DNA of 64,000 nucleotides from CAZWDL01 sp964632995 (GCA_964632995.1 CAZWDL010000013.1:20630-84629); one strand, 5' to 3'; shown: positions 51,655 through 60,547, counted from the first letter of the stretch. Program-made: numbers and translations. The notes: generated by a model from the letters alone, not told the origin.

Positions 51655-51912
51655 ATGTCGAAAAACGATCTCCGGCAATACTGGCGAACGAATGTCAAAT
51701 ACCTGATTATCCTTTTGATGATCTGGTTTGTGGTTTCCTACGGCTTCGGTATCCTACTCGTTGAAGAACTCAATCAAATTCATATCGGCGGCTTTAAGTT
51801 GGGTTTTTGGTTTGCACAGCAAGGGTCCATTTACGTCTTCGTGGCCCTGATTTTCATATACGTTCATCTTATGAACCGGCTCGACCGCAAGTATGAGGTA
51901 GATGAAGAATGA
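51655..51912 (+). CDS. DUF4212 small symporter subunit
   Basis: 85 residues from the ATG at 51655; the frame is open to 51595, but the promoter box at 51627 rules out the longer start. Two membrane helices (about 15-35 and 46-70) are joined by a short loop with LNQIHIGGFKLGFWFAQQGSIYVFV, the DUF4212 signature. It is the small companion of a sodium:solute symporter and precedes it by 75 bp, as in many marine bacteria. It is likely an inner-membrane partner or assembly factor of the permease. Confidence 0.9.
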   Translation: MSKNDLRQYWRTNVKYLIILLMIWFVVSYGFGILLVEELNQIHIGGFKLGFWFAQQGSIYVFVALIFIYVHLMNRLDRKYEVDEE

Positions 51913-51987
51913 GTACTTGAGTACGGAAGTTCCTGACATTCTCTATTCAGGTGAAGGCGTTACAAAAAACGAAAAACAACCTAAAAC

Positions 51988-53709
51988 ATGGATATTCAAA
52001 CCTGGACCTTTTTAATAGTCGGCATAACCTTCACCTTGTACATCATTGTGGCGGTATGGTCAAGGGCCGGTTCCACTTCTGACTTTTACGTGGCCGGTGG
52101 GGGCATACATCCCGTAGTGAACGGCATGGCGACCGCGGCCGACTGGATGTCGGCGGCATCTTTCATTTCGATGGCCGGCCTGATCGCCTTTATGGGCTAC
52201 CAGGGCGCCCAGTACCTGATGGGCTGGACCGGAGGCTACGTGCTGCTGGCGCTGCTACTGGCGCCCTATCTTCGTAAATTTGGCAAATTCACGGTACCCG
52301 ACTTTATCGGAGAGCGCTATTATTCGCAGACAGCCCGCCTCGTAGCGGTACTTTGCGCCCTTTTTGTTTCTTTCACCTATGTGGTCGGACAGATGAAAGG
52401 GGTTGGGGTGGCGTTCTCGCGATTTCTGGAAATTCCCTTCGAATGGGGAATCTTTATCGGGGTCGGTATCGTCTTTTTTTATGCGGTGCTTGGCGGCATG
52501 AAGGGGATCACCTATACACAGGTAGCCCAGTATTGCGTGCTGATCTTTGCCTACCTGGTTCCCGCCATTTTCATCTCCATCCAAATGGTAGACAATCCCA
52601 TTCCTCAGTTGGGCCTGGGCGGCGAATTGCAGGACGGCACGCCGCTGCTGGCGAAACTTGACCAGCTGTCAACGGAACTGGGGTTCAAAGAATACACGAC
52701 GGCGAAGCGCAATACCACAGACCTGTTTTTCATCACCGCAGCGCTGATGCTGGGAACGGCCGGACTACCGCATGTCATTGTGCGATTTTTTACAGTTCCC
52801 AAGGTGGCCGACGCCCGGAAGTCGGCAGGATGGGCGTTGGTCTTCATCGCCATTCTGTATACCACGGCGCCGGCCATCGCGGCCTTCGCCCGCACCAACC
52901 TGATCAATACGGTAGATCAGACCGAATACACGGCCTTGCCGCCCTGGTTTGCCAACTGGGAAAAAACCGGCCTGCTATCTTTCAACGATAAGAACGGAGA
53001 TGGAAAAGTGCAGTACTACAACGACGACAACCCGGAGTTCGTCAGCGCAGTGGCGGCGCCCCGGGGCTGGGAAGGGAACGAACTCTACGTAGACCGGGAC
53101 ATCATGGTGCTGGCCAATCCCGAAATCGCGCAGCTGCCCGGCTGGGTGATCGCCCTCGTCGTGGCGGGTGGTTTGGCGGCAGCCCTGTCTACCGCCGCCG
53201 GTCTTTTACTGGTCATTTCCAGCTCCATCGCCCATGATCTGTTAAAAAAATGGCTCAAACCGGATATCTCGGAAAAAAGCGAGCTGCGCGCTGCCCGGGT
53301 CGCTATCGCCATCGCGGTGATCGTCGCCGGCTATGCCGGCATCAATCCGCCCGGGTTCGTGGCGGAAGTAGTCGCCCTTGCTTTCGGGCTGGCCGCCGCT
53401 TCCTTTTTTCCGGCTATCGTTATGGGTATCTTTTCCAAAAGAATGAATATGCAGGGCGCAGTAACGGGGATGATTACCGGCCTGTTGTTTACAGCTGCCT
53501 ATATCATCTACTTCAAATACCTCGGCGGAACGCCCGGGCAGTACTGGTTCGGCATTTCTCCGGAGGGCATCGGCACCCTGGGTATGCTGCTTAATTTTGC
53601 CACCGCCATCAGCGTCTCGGCCCTGACGCCGGCGCCCTCGGAGGAGGTGCAGCAGATGGTCGAGAATATCCGTATACCGCGCGGGGCAGGTCAAGTGAGC
53701 GGGCATTGA
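51988..53709 (+). CDS. Sodium:solute symporter family protein, acetate-type
   Basis: 573 residues with about 13 membrane helices. Conserved blocks include FYVAGGGIHPVVNGMATAADWMSAASFIS, TAADWMSAASF being the ion-site region, and LPHVIVRFFTVPKVADARKS. A hydrophilic insert (about 305-380) separates two helix groups. It belongs to the SSS family branch that pairs with DUF4212; with acs downstream, acetate or another short-chain acid is the likely substrate, taken up with sodium. It follows the DUF4212 gene by 75 bp and is presumably in the same operon. Confidence 0.92.
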   Translation: MDIQTWTFLIVGITFTLYIIVAVWSRAGSTSDFYVAGGGIHPVVNGMATAADWMSAASFISMAGLIAFMGYQGAQYLMGWTGGYVLLALLLAPYLRKFGKFTVPDFIGERYYSQTARLVAVLCALFVSFTYVVGQMKGVGVAFSRFLEIPFEWGIFIGVGIVFFYAVLGGMKGITYTQVAQYCVLIFAYLVPAIFISIQMVDNPIPQLGLGGELQDGTPLLAKLDQLSTELGFKEYTTAKRNTTDLFFITAALMLGTAGLPHVIVRFFTVPKVADARKSAGWALVFIAILYTTAPAIAAFARTNLINTVDQTEYTALPPWFANWEKTGLLSFNDKNGDGKVQYYNDDNPEFVSAVAAPRGWEGNELYVDRDIMVLANPEIAQLPGWVIALVVAGGLAAALSTAAGLLLVISSSIAHDLLKKWLKPDISEKSELRAARVAIAIAVIVAGYAGINPPGFVAEVVALAFGLAAASFFPAIVMGIFSKRMNMQGAVTGMITGLLFTAAYIIYFKYLGGTPGQYWFGISPEGIGTLGMLLNFATAISVSALTPAPSEEVQQMVENIRIPRGAGQVSGH

Positions 53710-53729
53710 TGCTGGATGCTGGGGGCTGG
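53708..53729. repeat. CTGGATGCTGG-type repeat block
   Basis: GATGCTGGATGCTGG then GGGCTGG, starting at the stop codon of the symporter gene. It belongs to the heptamer family at 41401 and 55808. Confidence 0.55.
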
Positions 53730-53897
53730 AAAAAAATCCGGCATTTTGGAAACGAGACGAATTATGTTTTAAATTAGGAGGCCGTCATTTGGTAGCTAAG
53801 CGGCTTTTTTTATATTAAAATCGCTCAAGCAATAAGTTTTTTTGTTTCAAAGAAGATACATCTATATACCTTCCAAAACTGGAAAAACACAAGCTAT

Positions 53898-55799
53898 ATG
53901 ACACTTAAAATCAAGACCTTTGACGAGTACAAAAAAGTGTACCGTCGCAGTGTAGAAGACCCCGAAGGCTTCTGGGCCGAACAGGCCGACACCTTTTCCT
54001 GGCGCAAAAAATGGGACAATGTGCTGGAATGGGATTTCAGAAAACCCGATATAAGGTGGTTTATCGGAGGGAAGATGAACATCACGGAAAACTGCCTGGA
54101 CCGGCACCTGGAAAGCCGGGGTGATCAAAGGGCTATTATCTGGGAAGCCAATGATCCCGATACGCCCAACCGGGTACTCACCTATAAGCAGTTGCACGAA
54201 GCTGTTTGCAAAACAGCCAATGCACTGAAAGCCAGTGGCATACAAAAAGGCGACCGGGTTTGTTTCTACATGCCTATGGTACCTGAGCTGGCCATCGGCG
54301 TGCTGGCCTGCGCCCGGATCGGCGCCGTTCACTCCGTAGTTTTTGCCGGTTTTTCGGCCCATGCGCTCTCCGATCGCATCAAGGATGCGCAGGCCAAAAT
54401 GGTCATCTGCTCGGATTACAATGACCGGGGCGCCAAGCATATCCCCGTTAAAAAGGTGGTCGATGAAGCGGTGGATATGGACTGCGACAGCATCGAGACG
54501 GTACTGGTGCACCGCAATACCGGCGATGCCGTCGACTGGGTAGCCGGCCGCGATAAGTGGTGGCACGAAGAGGTGAATCCGCAATCGGCCGATTGCCCTG
54601 CCGAAGAAATGGATGCGGAAGATTTGCTCTTCATTCTGTACACCTCCGGTTCTACGGGGAAACCAAAAGGCGTGGTGCACACTTGCGGAGGCTATATGGT
54701 CTACACGGCTTTCTCCTTCCAGAATGTTTTCCAGTACGAAGAAGGAGATGTCTACTGGTGCACTGCCGATATCGGTTGGATCACCGGTCACTCCTACATT
54801 GTCTACGGGCCGCTGCTGGCCGGGGCAACCTCGGTGATGTTTGAAGGCGTGCCCACCTATCCGCATCCGGGTCGCTTCTGGGAAATTTGCGACAAGTACG
54901 AAGTCAATCAGTTTTACACGGCGCCTACGGCTATCCGCGCCCTGCAGGCTCAGGGCAACGAGCACGTGTTGAAATACGATCTCAGTTCCATCAAGGTGCT
55001 CGGCACGGTCGGTGAACCGATCAACGAAGAGGCCTGGAAATGGTATAACGAGGTGGTGGGTAAAGAGAAAGCCCCTATTGTCGACACCTGGTGGCAGACT
55101 GAAACCGGGGGGATCATGATTTCTCCCCTGGCGGGCATCACCCCCCTGAAGCCGACCTACGCGACGCTGCCGCTGCCGGGCGTGCAGCCCTGCCTCGTCA
55201 ACGCGGAAGGTAAAGAAATCGAAGGTAATGATGTGGAAGGACTGCTCTGTATCAAATTCCCCTGGCCCTCCATCCTGCGCACCACTTACGGGGATCACGA
55301 GCGCTGCCGCCTGACCTACTTCTCCCCTTTCAAGGATATGTATTTCACCGGCGACGGCGCCCGCCGCGACAAGGACGGCATGTACCGGATCATCGGCCGC
55401 GTCGATGATGTGATCAATGTTTCCGGACACCGCTTGGGCACCGCCGAGATCGAGAATGCTATCAATACGCACGAGTTGGTCGTGGAATCGGCTGTCGTCG
55501 GCTATCCGCACGATATCAAAGGGCAAGGCATCTACGCCTACGTCATCACCGCCGAGCCCGTCTCCGATGAAGAGGCTTTCCGCTCTTCCGTGCTCGATGT
55601 GGTCACCACCGAAATCGGTCCCATCGCCAAACCGGATAAGATACAGGTGGTCTCCGGGTTACCCAAAACGCGCTCCGGTAAAATCATGCGCCGGATACTG
55701 CGCAAGGTAGCTTCCGGCGACACCTCCAACCTGGGCGATGTCTCTACCCTCCTCAATCCTGAGGTAGTGGAAGAGATTAAATCGGGAGTTCTGGTGTGA
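53898..55799 (+). CDS. acs: Acetyl-CoA synthetase (acetate--CoA ligase)
   Basis: 633 residues, full length. The AMP-binding P-loop is YTSGSTGKPKG (about 247-257), the middle block is TWWQTETGGIM, the hinge is GRVDDVINVSGHRLGTAEIE, and the catalytic, acetylation-controlled lysine is Lys595 in KTRSGKIMRR. It activates acetate to acetyl-CoA with ATP. It lies 188 bp after the symporter gene, which suggests acetate uptake and activation as one system. A CTGGATGCTGG hairpin lies 8 bp after the stop and may end the transcript. Confidence 0.96.
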   Translation: MTLKIKTFDEYKKVYRRSVEDPEGFWAEQADTFSWRKKWDNVLEWDFRKPDIRWFIGGKMNITENCLDRHLESRGDQRAIIWEANDPDTPNRVLTYKQLHEAVCKTANALKASGIQKGDRVCFYMPMVPELAIGVLACARIGAVHSVVFAGFSAHALSDRIKDAQAKMVICSDYNDRGAKHIPVKKVVDEAVDMDCDSIETVLVHRNTGDAVDWVAGRDKWWHEEVNPQSADCPAEEMDAEDLLFILYTSGSTGKPKGVVHTCGGYMVYTAFSFQNVFQYEEGDVYWCTADIGWITGHSYIVYGPLLAGATSVMFEGVPTYPHPGRFWEICDKYEVNQFYTAPTAIRALQAQGNEHVLKYDLSSIKVLGTVGEPINEEAWKWYNEVVGKEKAPIVDTWWQTETGGIMISPLAGITPLKPTYATLPLPGVQPCLVNAEGKEIEGNDVEGLLCIKFPWPSILRTTYGDHERCRLTYFSPFKDMYFTGDGARRDKDGMYRIIGRVDDVINVSGHRLGTAEIENAINTHELVVESAVVGYPHDIKGQGIYAYVITAEPVSDEEAFRSSVLDVVTTEIGPIAKPDKIQVVSGLPKTRSGKIMRRILRKVASGDTSNLGDVSTLLNPEVVEEIKSGVLV

Positions 55800-55807
55800 G
55801 GCCGAAG

Positions 55808-55851
55808 GCTGGATGCTGGATGCCCGGCACACCAGCATCCCAGCATCCAGC
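55808..55851. repeat. Inverted CTGGATGCTGG repeat after acs
   Basis: GCTGGATGCTGG (55808-55819) pairs perfectly with CCAGCATCCAGC (55840-55851). It follows the acs stop by 8 bp and is the most complete hairpin of this repeat family. Confidence 0.7.
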
Positions 55852-55934
55852 TCAAAGTCGGAAATCGGAAGTCGGAAGGGGGCATAGCCTGGTTGTGCAA
55901 AGCTCATCGATGATCAAAGAGCGGCTAAACTATA

Positions 55935-55980
55935 CCCAGCATCTAGCATCTAGCATCCAGAGTATCCAGTATCCAGCACT
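55935..55980. repeat. CATCTAG/CATCCAG heptamer block
   Basis: CCCAGCATCTAGCATCTAG is followed by CATCCAGAGTATCCAGTATCCAGCACT. It is built from units of about 7 bp, in the leader of the gene starting at 56030. Confidence 0.6.
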
Positions 55981-56029
55981 CAACCCTAGTCGTGTAATAA
56001 TTGTTTCTATTTGGCAAAACCACCAAATC

Positions 56030-57130
56030 ATGCGCGGCAATACGCCTACTAGAAAAAAGGTTCCCTTTCCTATCAGCGATAAGCTGTACCGCTATCTGGA
56101 GAAAAACGACAGAACAGCCCGGCTTCCTTTGCAGTACGAAGATCTGCTGCGCTATAACTCCAACATCCCTTTGCTGGACCACGAAAATAAGGATACGCTT
56201 TGGGAAACCGTTTACTACGCTGAATCCGATGAAAGGGAGTTATTTAAAGCCCTAACCTATATTTACGCACTGCTCAAAACCGACGGCGATACGCAGGTGA
56301 TGGATCACCTCACCGTCGCCCGCGTCGATTACTGCACCTTTGGCAATACCAAGCCCTTTCGCATCCGGATCATCAACCGCCTGAACGACAACTATGACCA
56401 CTTCTACGTCAAACGCATTGATGCTTCGAGAGTCTACGGACTGGAACTGGAGGAACTACTCTCTCCCAACACCCTGATGTATCTGTTAGACCGGGACACG
56501 CTTATTGAAGAACACATTATCGGCGTGCCGGGTGATGACTTCATGAAAAAACACCTGGAGGATACGACTTTTAACCAGATACGGATGGCCAAAGAGTTTG
56601 TCAAATTTAACGAGCGTTGCTTTGTACGCCTGCTCGGCGATATGCGCTCCTACAATTACGTGGTTGCCGTCACCCCCGATATCGAAGGATCGCAGTTTCG
56701 CATCCGCGCCATCGACTTCGACCAGCAGTCTTACGAGGGCCGCAAGAGCTTCTACCTCCCCCAGTATTTTAAGGAGAACAACCCTATCATATTCCTGGGT
56801 ATCAAACACATGGCGCAAGAAACGGTCCGGCAATACCAGCTGGAGGAAAGAAGCCTGATAGCCACCCGCGTCAAGTCTTCCTGGTCGCGGGTGAATACTT
56901 TGCTGAGCATTATGATCAATGATGAAATCTCTCAGCCGAAAAAGGTGAAGCAGTTAAAAGAAGAACTGGCTTACCACCATAAAAATAAAATCTTCGAGAA
57001 GTGCGAAACCATGGGGGAAATCGTGGTAAACAATATTAAGCTGCTGTTGCAAAAAGAGTTCAAGCAAAGTATTCTCGAAATCAAGGAAGACGGAGATAAA
57101 AAGGAAAAAGTTGTAAAAGGACAGGGCTGA
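56030..57130 (+). CDS. Unassigned protein with kinase/aminoglycoside-phosphotransferase-like motifs
   Basis: 366 residues from the ATG at 56030; the open frame reaches back through repeat sequence to 55796, which is not credible as protein. I do not recognise a named family. FYVKRID (125-131, Lys128) resembles a nucleotide-lysine strand, followed by LELEELL with acidic residues. LLGDMRSYNYVV (201-212) has Asp204 and Asn209 five apart, as in HGDxxxxN of APH kinases, and RAIDFDQQ (226-233) resembles the metal-binding IDFD. No signal or membrane helix is present. Kinase activity is an inference from motif order only. Confidence 0.7.
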   Translation: MRGNTPTRKKVPFPISDKLYRYLEKNDRTARLPLQYEDLLRYNSNIPLLDHENKDTLWETVYYAESDERELFKALTYIYALLKTDGDTQVMDHLTVARVDYCTFGNTKPFRIRIINRLNDNYDHFYVKRIDASRVYGLELEELLSPNTLMYLLDRDTLIEEHIIGVPGDDFMKKHLEDTTFNQIRMAKEFVKFNERCFVRLLGDMRSYNYVVAVTPDIEGSQFRIRAIDFDQQSYEGRKSFYLPQYFKENNPIIFLGIKHMAQETVRQYQLEERSLIATRVKSSWSRVNTLLSIMINDEISQPKKVKQLKEELAYHHKNKIFEKCETMGEIVVNNIKLLLQKEFKQSILEIKEDGDKKEKVVKGQG

Positions 57131-57155
57131 TAAGCTATCCGCCATGAAGCAGTAT

Positions 57156-57695
57156 TTATCTTCGTCTGCGTTTGCGCCGCCGCTCCCGTTTTTTCTTGCG
57201 CTGCTGCTTCCGCCACTGTTTGTCTTTGATCAATACGTAGCGCACTGAAATCCCCGACTGGGTATAAAAGGTCCTCGCCCCGCCGCGAATATTGATCGCC
57301 GGTTTGAAATCGTAGCCGATATTGATGCGGCCCAGGGAAAATTCTACACCGCCGACCAGGGTCACGCCGAAGGGGTCTTCCGGAGTAAGGACGCCCTCCT
57401 GATCTGCCGGCTCATTGATCCAGCCCTTGTGCAGGCCGCCGCCCAGGTAAAGGTTGAGACGCCTTCCCAGGATGGGATTGTGCTTTTGAATCAGGCCGGT
57501 CAGCAATACCTCTTCGCGTTGCAGGCTCGACTGGGCGATCCCCTCGAAGGTAATTCTCTTACTCAGTCTTTGCTGAACCGTCAACCCCCAATCGGTGCCC
57601 ATCCTGATGCCCACGGCAGTCCCGTAGCGCTGAGCGTTGAGCTGATTCATTCCAAAAAAGAAGACCAGTGTAATAATCAGTGGTATGTGTTTCAT
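57156..57695 (-). CDS. Small outer-membrane barrel-like protein with basic tail
   Basis: 179 residues. Signal peptide about 1-21 (ending QLNAQ). The mature part has alternating strands (VGIRMGTDWGLTVQQRL, LNLYLGGGLHKGW, VTLVGGVEFSLGRINIGYDF) and reads like an eight-strand OmpA/PorT-type barrel. The chain then ends in a tail of about 22 residues that is almost all Lys and Arg (KKKRERRRKRRRR), which is unusual for a barrel because such proteins end in an aromatic residue. It converges with the gene at 56030. The function is unknown. Confidence 0.75.
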   Translation of the reverse strand: MKHIPLIITLVFFFGMNQLNAQRYGTAVGIRMGTDWGLTVQQRLSKRITFEGIAQSSLQREEVLLTGLIQKHNPILGRRLNLYLGGGLHKGWINEPADQEGVLTPEDPFGVTLVGGVEFSLGRINIGYDFKPAINIRGGARTFYTQSGISVRYVLIKDKQWRKQQRKKKRERRRKRRRR

Positions 57696-57788
57696 ACCTG
57701 CATGAACGCCGGGGATCAGATTGATATTTCCTTAAGATGATTGGTTTTAGAAAACTTTAACCCAGGCATTGGAAGTGGGAAAGCAACA

Positions 57789-57807
57789 CTAGTGCGCCGC
57801 GCACTAG
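57789..57807. promoter_or_regulatory. Perfect 19-bp palindrome upstream of the MscS gene
   Basis: CTAGTGCGC-C-GCGCACTAG, with nine paired bases per arm and one central base. It lies 75 bp before the mscS-like start codon, in the divergent gap shared with the barrel gene. It could be an operator or a leader hairpin. Confidence 0.4.
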
Positions 57808-57881
57808 GTGGAGGCTTCTCAATCAACATTTGAGGATAATCAGAGTTAAAAATTGAGCTGGTTTAACTAATCAATTACATT

Positions 57882-58760
57882 ATGGAACAATTTTTTTCGG
57901 GTATTCTCTCCCGTTTGAATGAAGAATTCAATCCCCAGGTATTAGGAGAAAATTTTGCAACTCTACTGGCCAATCTCATTGTAGGTTTGCTCACCTTTTT
58001 TGCCTTTTATCTTTTCTGGTTGCTGCTGGACAAGTTATCAGATTTTATCTTAAACCGCACCAAACTTGACGAAACCGCGCAGGCTTTTGTAGATACCGCG
58101 TTGAAGTACATCATTCTGACTATCGGCATCATACAGGCACTGGCGGCCATCGGCGTCAATACGGCCAGTCTGATCACCAGTCTGGGTATTGCAGGCCTTA
58201 CCATTGGATTTGCAGCCAGAGACGCTCTCTCCAACCTCATCTCCGGCATTCTCATTTTCTGGGACCGGCCCTTTGTTATCGGCGACCTGGTGGAAGTCGG
58301 CGATCAGTATGGCCGGGTAGACCGGATCACCCTACGGTCGACACGGGTGGTGACGGTAGACGGTAAAATGCTGGCCGTGCCCAACACCTCTATTATCAAT
58401 TCAACCGTATCTTCCTATACTAATTTTCCCAACCTCAGGCTGGACATTGATGTGACCATCGCCGTCAATGAAGATATTAACCGGACGCGAAAAATCTTGC
58501 TCAAGCTGGTAGCGGACGATCCGGTTTTCCTGGATGAACCCGCGCCCCGCGTAGTCGTCACCGCGCTCAATGACTACAACATCGCCCTGCAATTTCAGGT
58601 ATGGCTCGACCGGGAACGCGAACACATCGTGCACCGATTCGAACTGAGAGAAAATATCTTCACCAGCCTTACCGAAGCCGGTGTGAACATGCCATACGAG
58701 ACGATACAACTTGCGCCCGTTGAAGTCAAGGCCAGAATCCAGGAAGGGAAACACAACTAA
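57882..58760 (+). CDS. MscS family mechanosensitive channel
   Basis: 292 residues. Three membrane helices are seen (about 27-50, 70-88 and 90-112); the third carries LITSLGIAGLTIGFAARDALSNLISG, the pore-lining, Gly/Ala-packed helix of MscS. The cytoplasmic beta domain follows (FWDRPFVIGDLVEVGDQYGRVDRITLRSTRVVTVDGKMLAVPN), then the alpha-beta cap. It opens on membrane tension to release solutes during osmotic downshock. Length is normal for small-type MscS. It converges with alr, 7 bp between stops. Confidence 0.93.
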   Translation: MEQFFSGILSRLNEEFNPQVLGENFATLLANLIVGLLTFFAFYLFWLLLDKLSDFILNRTKLDETAQAFVDTALKYIILTIGIIQALAAIGVNTASLITSLGIAGLTIGFAARDALSNLISGILIFWDRPFVIGDLVEVGDQYGRVDRITLRSTRVVTVDGKMLAVPNTSIINSTVSSYTNFPNLRLDIDVTIAVNEDINRTRKILLKLVADDPVFLDEPAPRVVVTALNDYNIALQFQVWLDREREHIVHRFELRENIFTSLTEAGVNMPYETIQLAPVEVKARIQEGKHN

Positions 58761-58767
58761 AGCCCTT

Positions 58768-59922
58768 TCACTCCGTCCACACCCGGGGGATTTTCTCCGG
58801 CAGGCGGGTCAACAGTTCGTAATTCAGTTGTTCGCTGATTTCTCCGAAGGAGGAGACGGACACCTCCTCTTCTCCCTGATTGCCGATGAGCACTACTTCA
58901 TCGCCGTAATCTACCCCTTCCAGATGGGTGATGTCAACCAACATCATGTTCATATTAACGATGCCGACCACATTAGCGCGGCGGCCGTGGATGAGCACCC
59001 GGCCCCGGTTGCTCATAGAGCGGCTAAATCCATGCGCATAGCCCACGGGAATACCGGCAACCAGCATCGGTTCATTAGCCTGGAAAGAGGTGCCATAGCC
59101 CAGAAATGCCCCCTTTTGAATGCGCTTAATGCTCATTACCGAGCTCTTCCAGCTCAGGATGCGGCGAAGCGGATTGATATCGCCGGGATGCTTGTTGGTG
59201 TAGTGGATCAGTATTTCAGGGCTGGGGAAAAACCCGTATTGCATGATCCCCACCCGGACCATGTCCAGTTGGGTTTCCGGATAGCGTAGCAAGGCGGCCG
59301 AACAGGCCATGTGGTGATAGACCGGCGGAAAGAGTTCTTTTTGAAAAAAGCGCTTCAGCTTCCCGAACTTGGATTTCTGATGTTTGATCCGGTAATAGTT
59401 GGCGATGCTCTCTGCGCCGGCCAGGTGAGTGCACAGCCCCTGCAACTGCAGATGAAATTTCTGATCGGATTCCAACAAGTACCTGGCTTTTCGGAGTTCT
59501 TCGTAATCGAAGCCGGTACGATTCATTCCCGTTTCCAGTTCGATGTGGACCTTCGCCTTTTTCTTCATCCGGCGGGCAAGCTTATAGGCTTGTTCAAGCC
59601 GGTGCATATCGAATACAAAAAACTCGACCCCTTCCTCTATGGCCCATTCCAACTCAACCCCATCCACCATCCCCATGATCATGATATCGGTATTCTCCTG
59701 GCAGACCTTTTTAGCACAAAGGGCTTCTCCGGCGCTGAAAACCGAGAAGTGGTCGACACCGCAGAGTTCGGCCAGCGGAACGAATAACTCAATCCCATGG
59801 CCATACGCATTTCCTTTAATGACGGAGGATAGCCGGCAATTCGGCCTCAGCAGGCTTTTAATAAAAGAAATATTCCGGTCGAGGGCTGATTTGCTCAACT
59901 CAATATGAGAAGTACTAAACAT
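58768..59922 (-). CDS. alr: Alanine racemase
   Basis: 384 residues. Lys36 in SSVIKGNAYGHG is the PLP lysine, and the second catalytic residue is the tyrosine in GAFLGYGTSFQA. HIELETGMNRTGF and LCTHLAGAES are family blocks. It supplies D-alanine for peptidoglycan. Some members of this group act on other amino acids, so strict alanine specificity is an assumption. It reads leftward, with an AT-rich 403-bp gap upstream. Confidence 0.92.
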   Translation of the reverse strand: MFSTSHIELSKSALDRNISFIKSLLRPNCRLSSVIKGNAYGHGIELFVPLAELCGVDHFSVFSAGEALCAKKVCQENTDIMIMGMVDGVELEWAIEEGVEFFVFDMHRLEQAYKLARRMKKKAKVHIELETGMNRTGFDYEELRKARYLLESDQKFHLQLQGLCTHLAGAESIANYYRIKHQKSKFGKLKRFFQKELFPPVYHHMACSAALLRYPETQLDMVRVGIMQYGFFPSPEILIHYTNKHPGDINPLRRILSWKSSVMSIKRIQKGAFLGYGTSFQANEPMLVAGIPVGYAHGFSRSMSNRGRVLIHGRRANVVGIVNMNMMLVDITHLEGVDYGDEVVLIGNQGEEEVSVSSFGEISEQLNYELLTRLPEKIPRVWTE

Positions 59923-60325
59923 GTGGTGACGGTATTCGCATTAAGCCGGATTATTCCCCGATTGAAAGGATTCTGCAAACTTACGAAAAAGGTAAGTAAA
60001 TTGCGGCTAACTCAAAAACCCCACTGTTGTTTTTCGAACCAAAGTTGTCAGCTTAGAGCATGTTTGAAATTTCATTTGTTAAACGATGATCTTTTTCCCA
60101 ACTTTTTTGTTTCTCCCTGCGTTTAAAAATTATATAAAGTTTTTAGGTGAACTGCAATCAAAAGCTTTGAATCCCCTGGAATTCAGTTTTTCGTTCTGTA
60201 CCTTTCGGGTGTAAAACTCGAAACCCGCTTTTTTGAGAAAAGCAGGACGCCAGGAGAATACATCTCTTGGTCTCGAAAACAGCCAAAAAATTTTAAATAC
60301 CTTCTAAACCAAAAACGGCGGAATA
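59923..60325. other. AT-rich intergenic region
   Basis: 403 bp between divergent alr and the PspC mini-gene. It contains a weak TTAAGCCGGATTA variant of the dispersed motif (about 59941). I found no reading frame and no exact promoter box; TACCTTTC at about 60198 is the nearest match. Confidence 0.5.
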
Positions 60326-60541
60326 ATGAAAAATGTTAAAGACCTTTTGGAGAAATCGGCCTTTGGCGTATGCACCTACCTCGGCAAGAAAATGGGTATC
60401 GCTACAGCCCGGGTCAGGCTTTATTTCATCTACATTTCTTTTGTCGCTCTTGGTTCCCCAATTATCTTCTACCTTTTCTTCGCCTTTTGGCTCAATATCA
60501 AAAAGTACATCAAGAACAGCCGTAATCTGCTTTGGGAGTAA
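60326..60541 (+). CDS. PspC domain mini-protein
   Basis: 71 residues. It opens with KDLLEKSAFGVCTYLGKKMGIATARVRLYFIYISFV, the PspC pattern of a short amphipathic start and one membrane helix (about 32-55), and closes with a basic tail. Full-length PspC proteins are larger and tied to envelope stress; this is a stand-alone PspC domain as often found in Bacteroidota. No other psp genes are near. A GGAAGTC heptamer repeat follows the stop codon. Confidence 0.85.
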   Translation: MKNVKDLLEKSAFGVCTYLGKKMGIATARVRLYFIYISFVALGSPIIFYLFFAFWLNIKKYIKNSRNLLWE

Positions 60542-60547
60542 TACTAA

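Noticed and set aside
53862..55526. A 554-codon leftward open frame opposite acs
   Set aside because: It is the mirror of a well-supported acetyl-CoA synthetase gene, has no recognisable motif, and its length follows from the GC-biased codons of acs.
55796..56029. N-terminal extension of the gene at 56030
   Set aside because: The in-frame sequence is made of CTGGATGCTGG and CATCTAG repeats and overlaps the acs stop codon; the ATG at 56030 starts the protein-like sequence.
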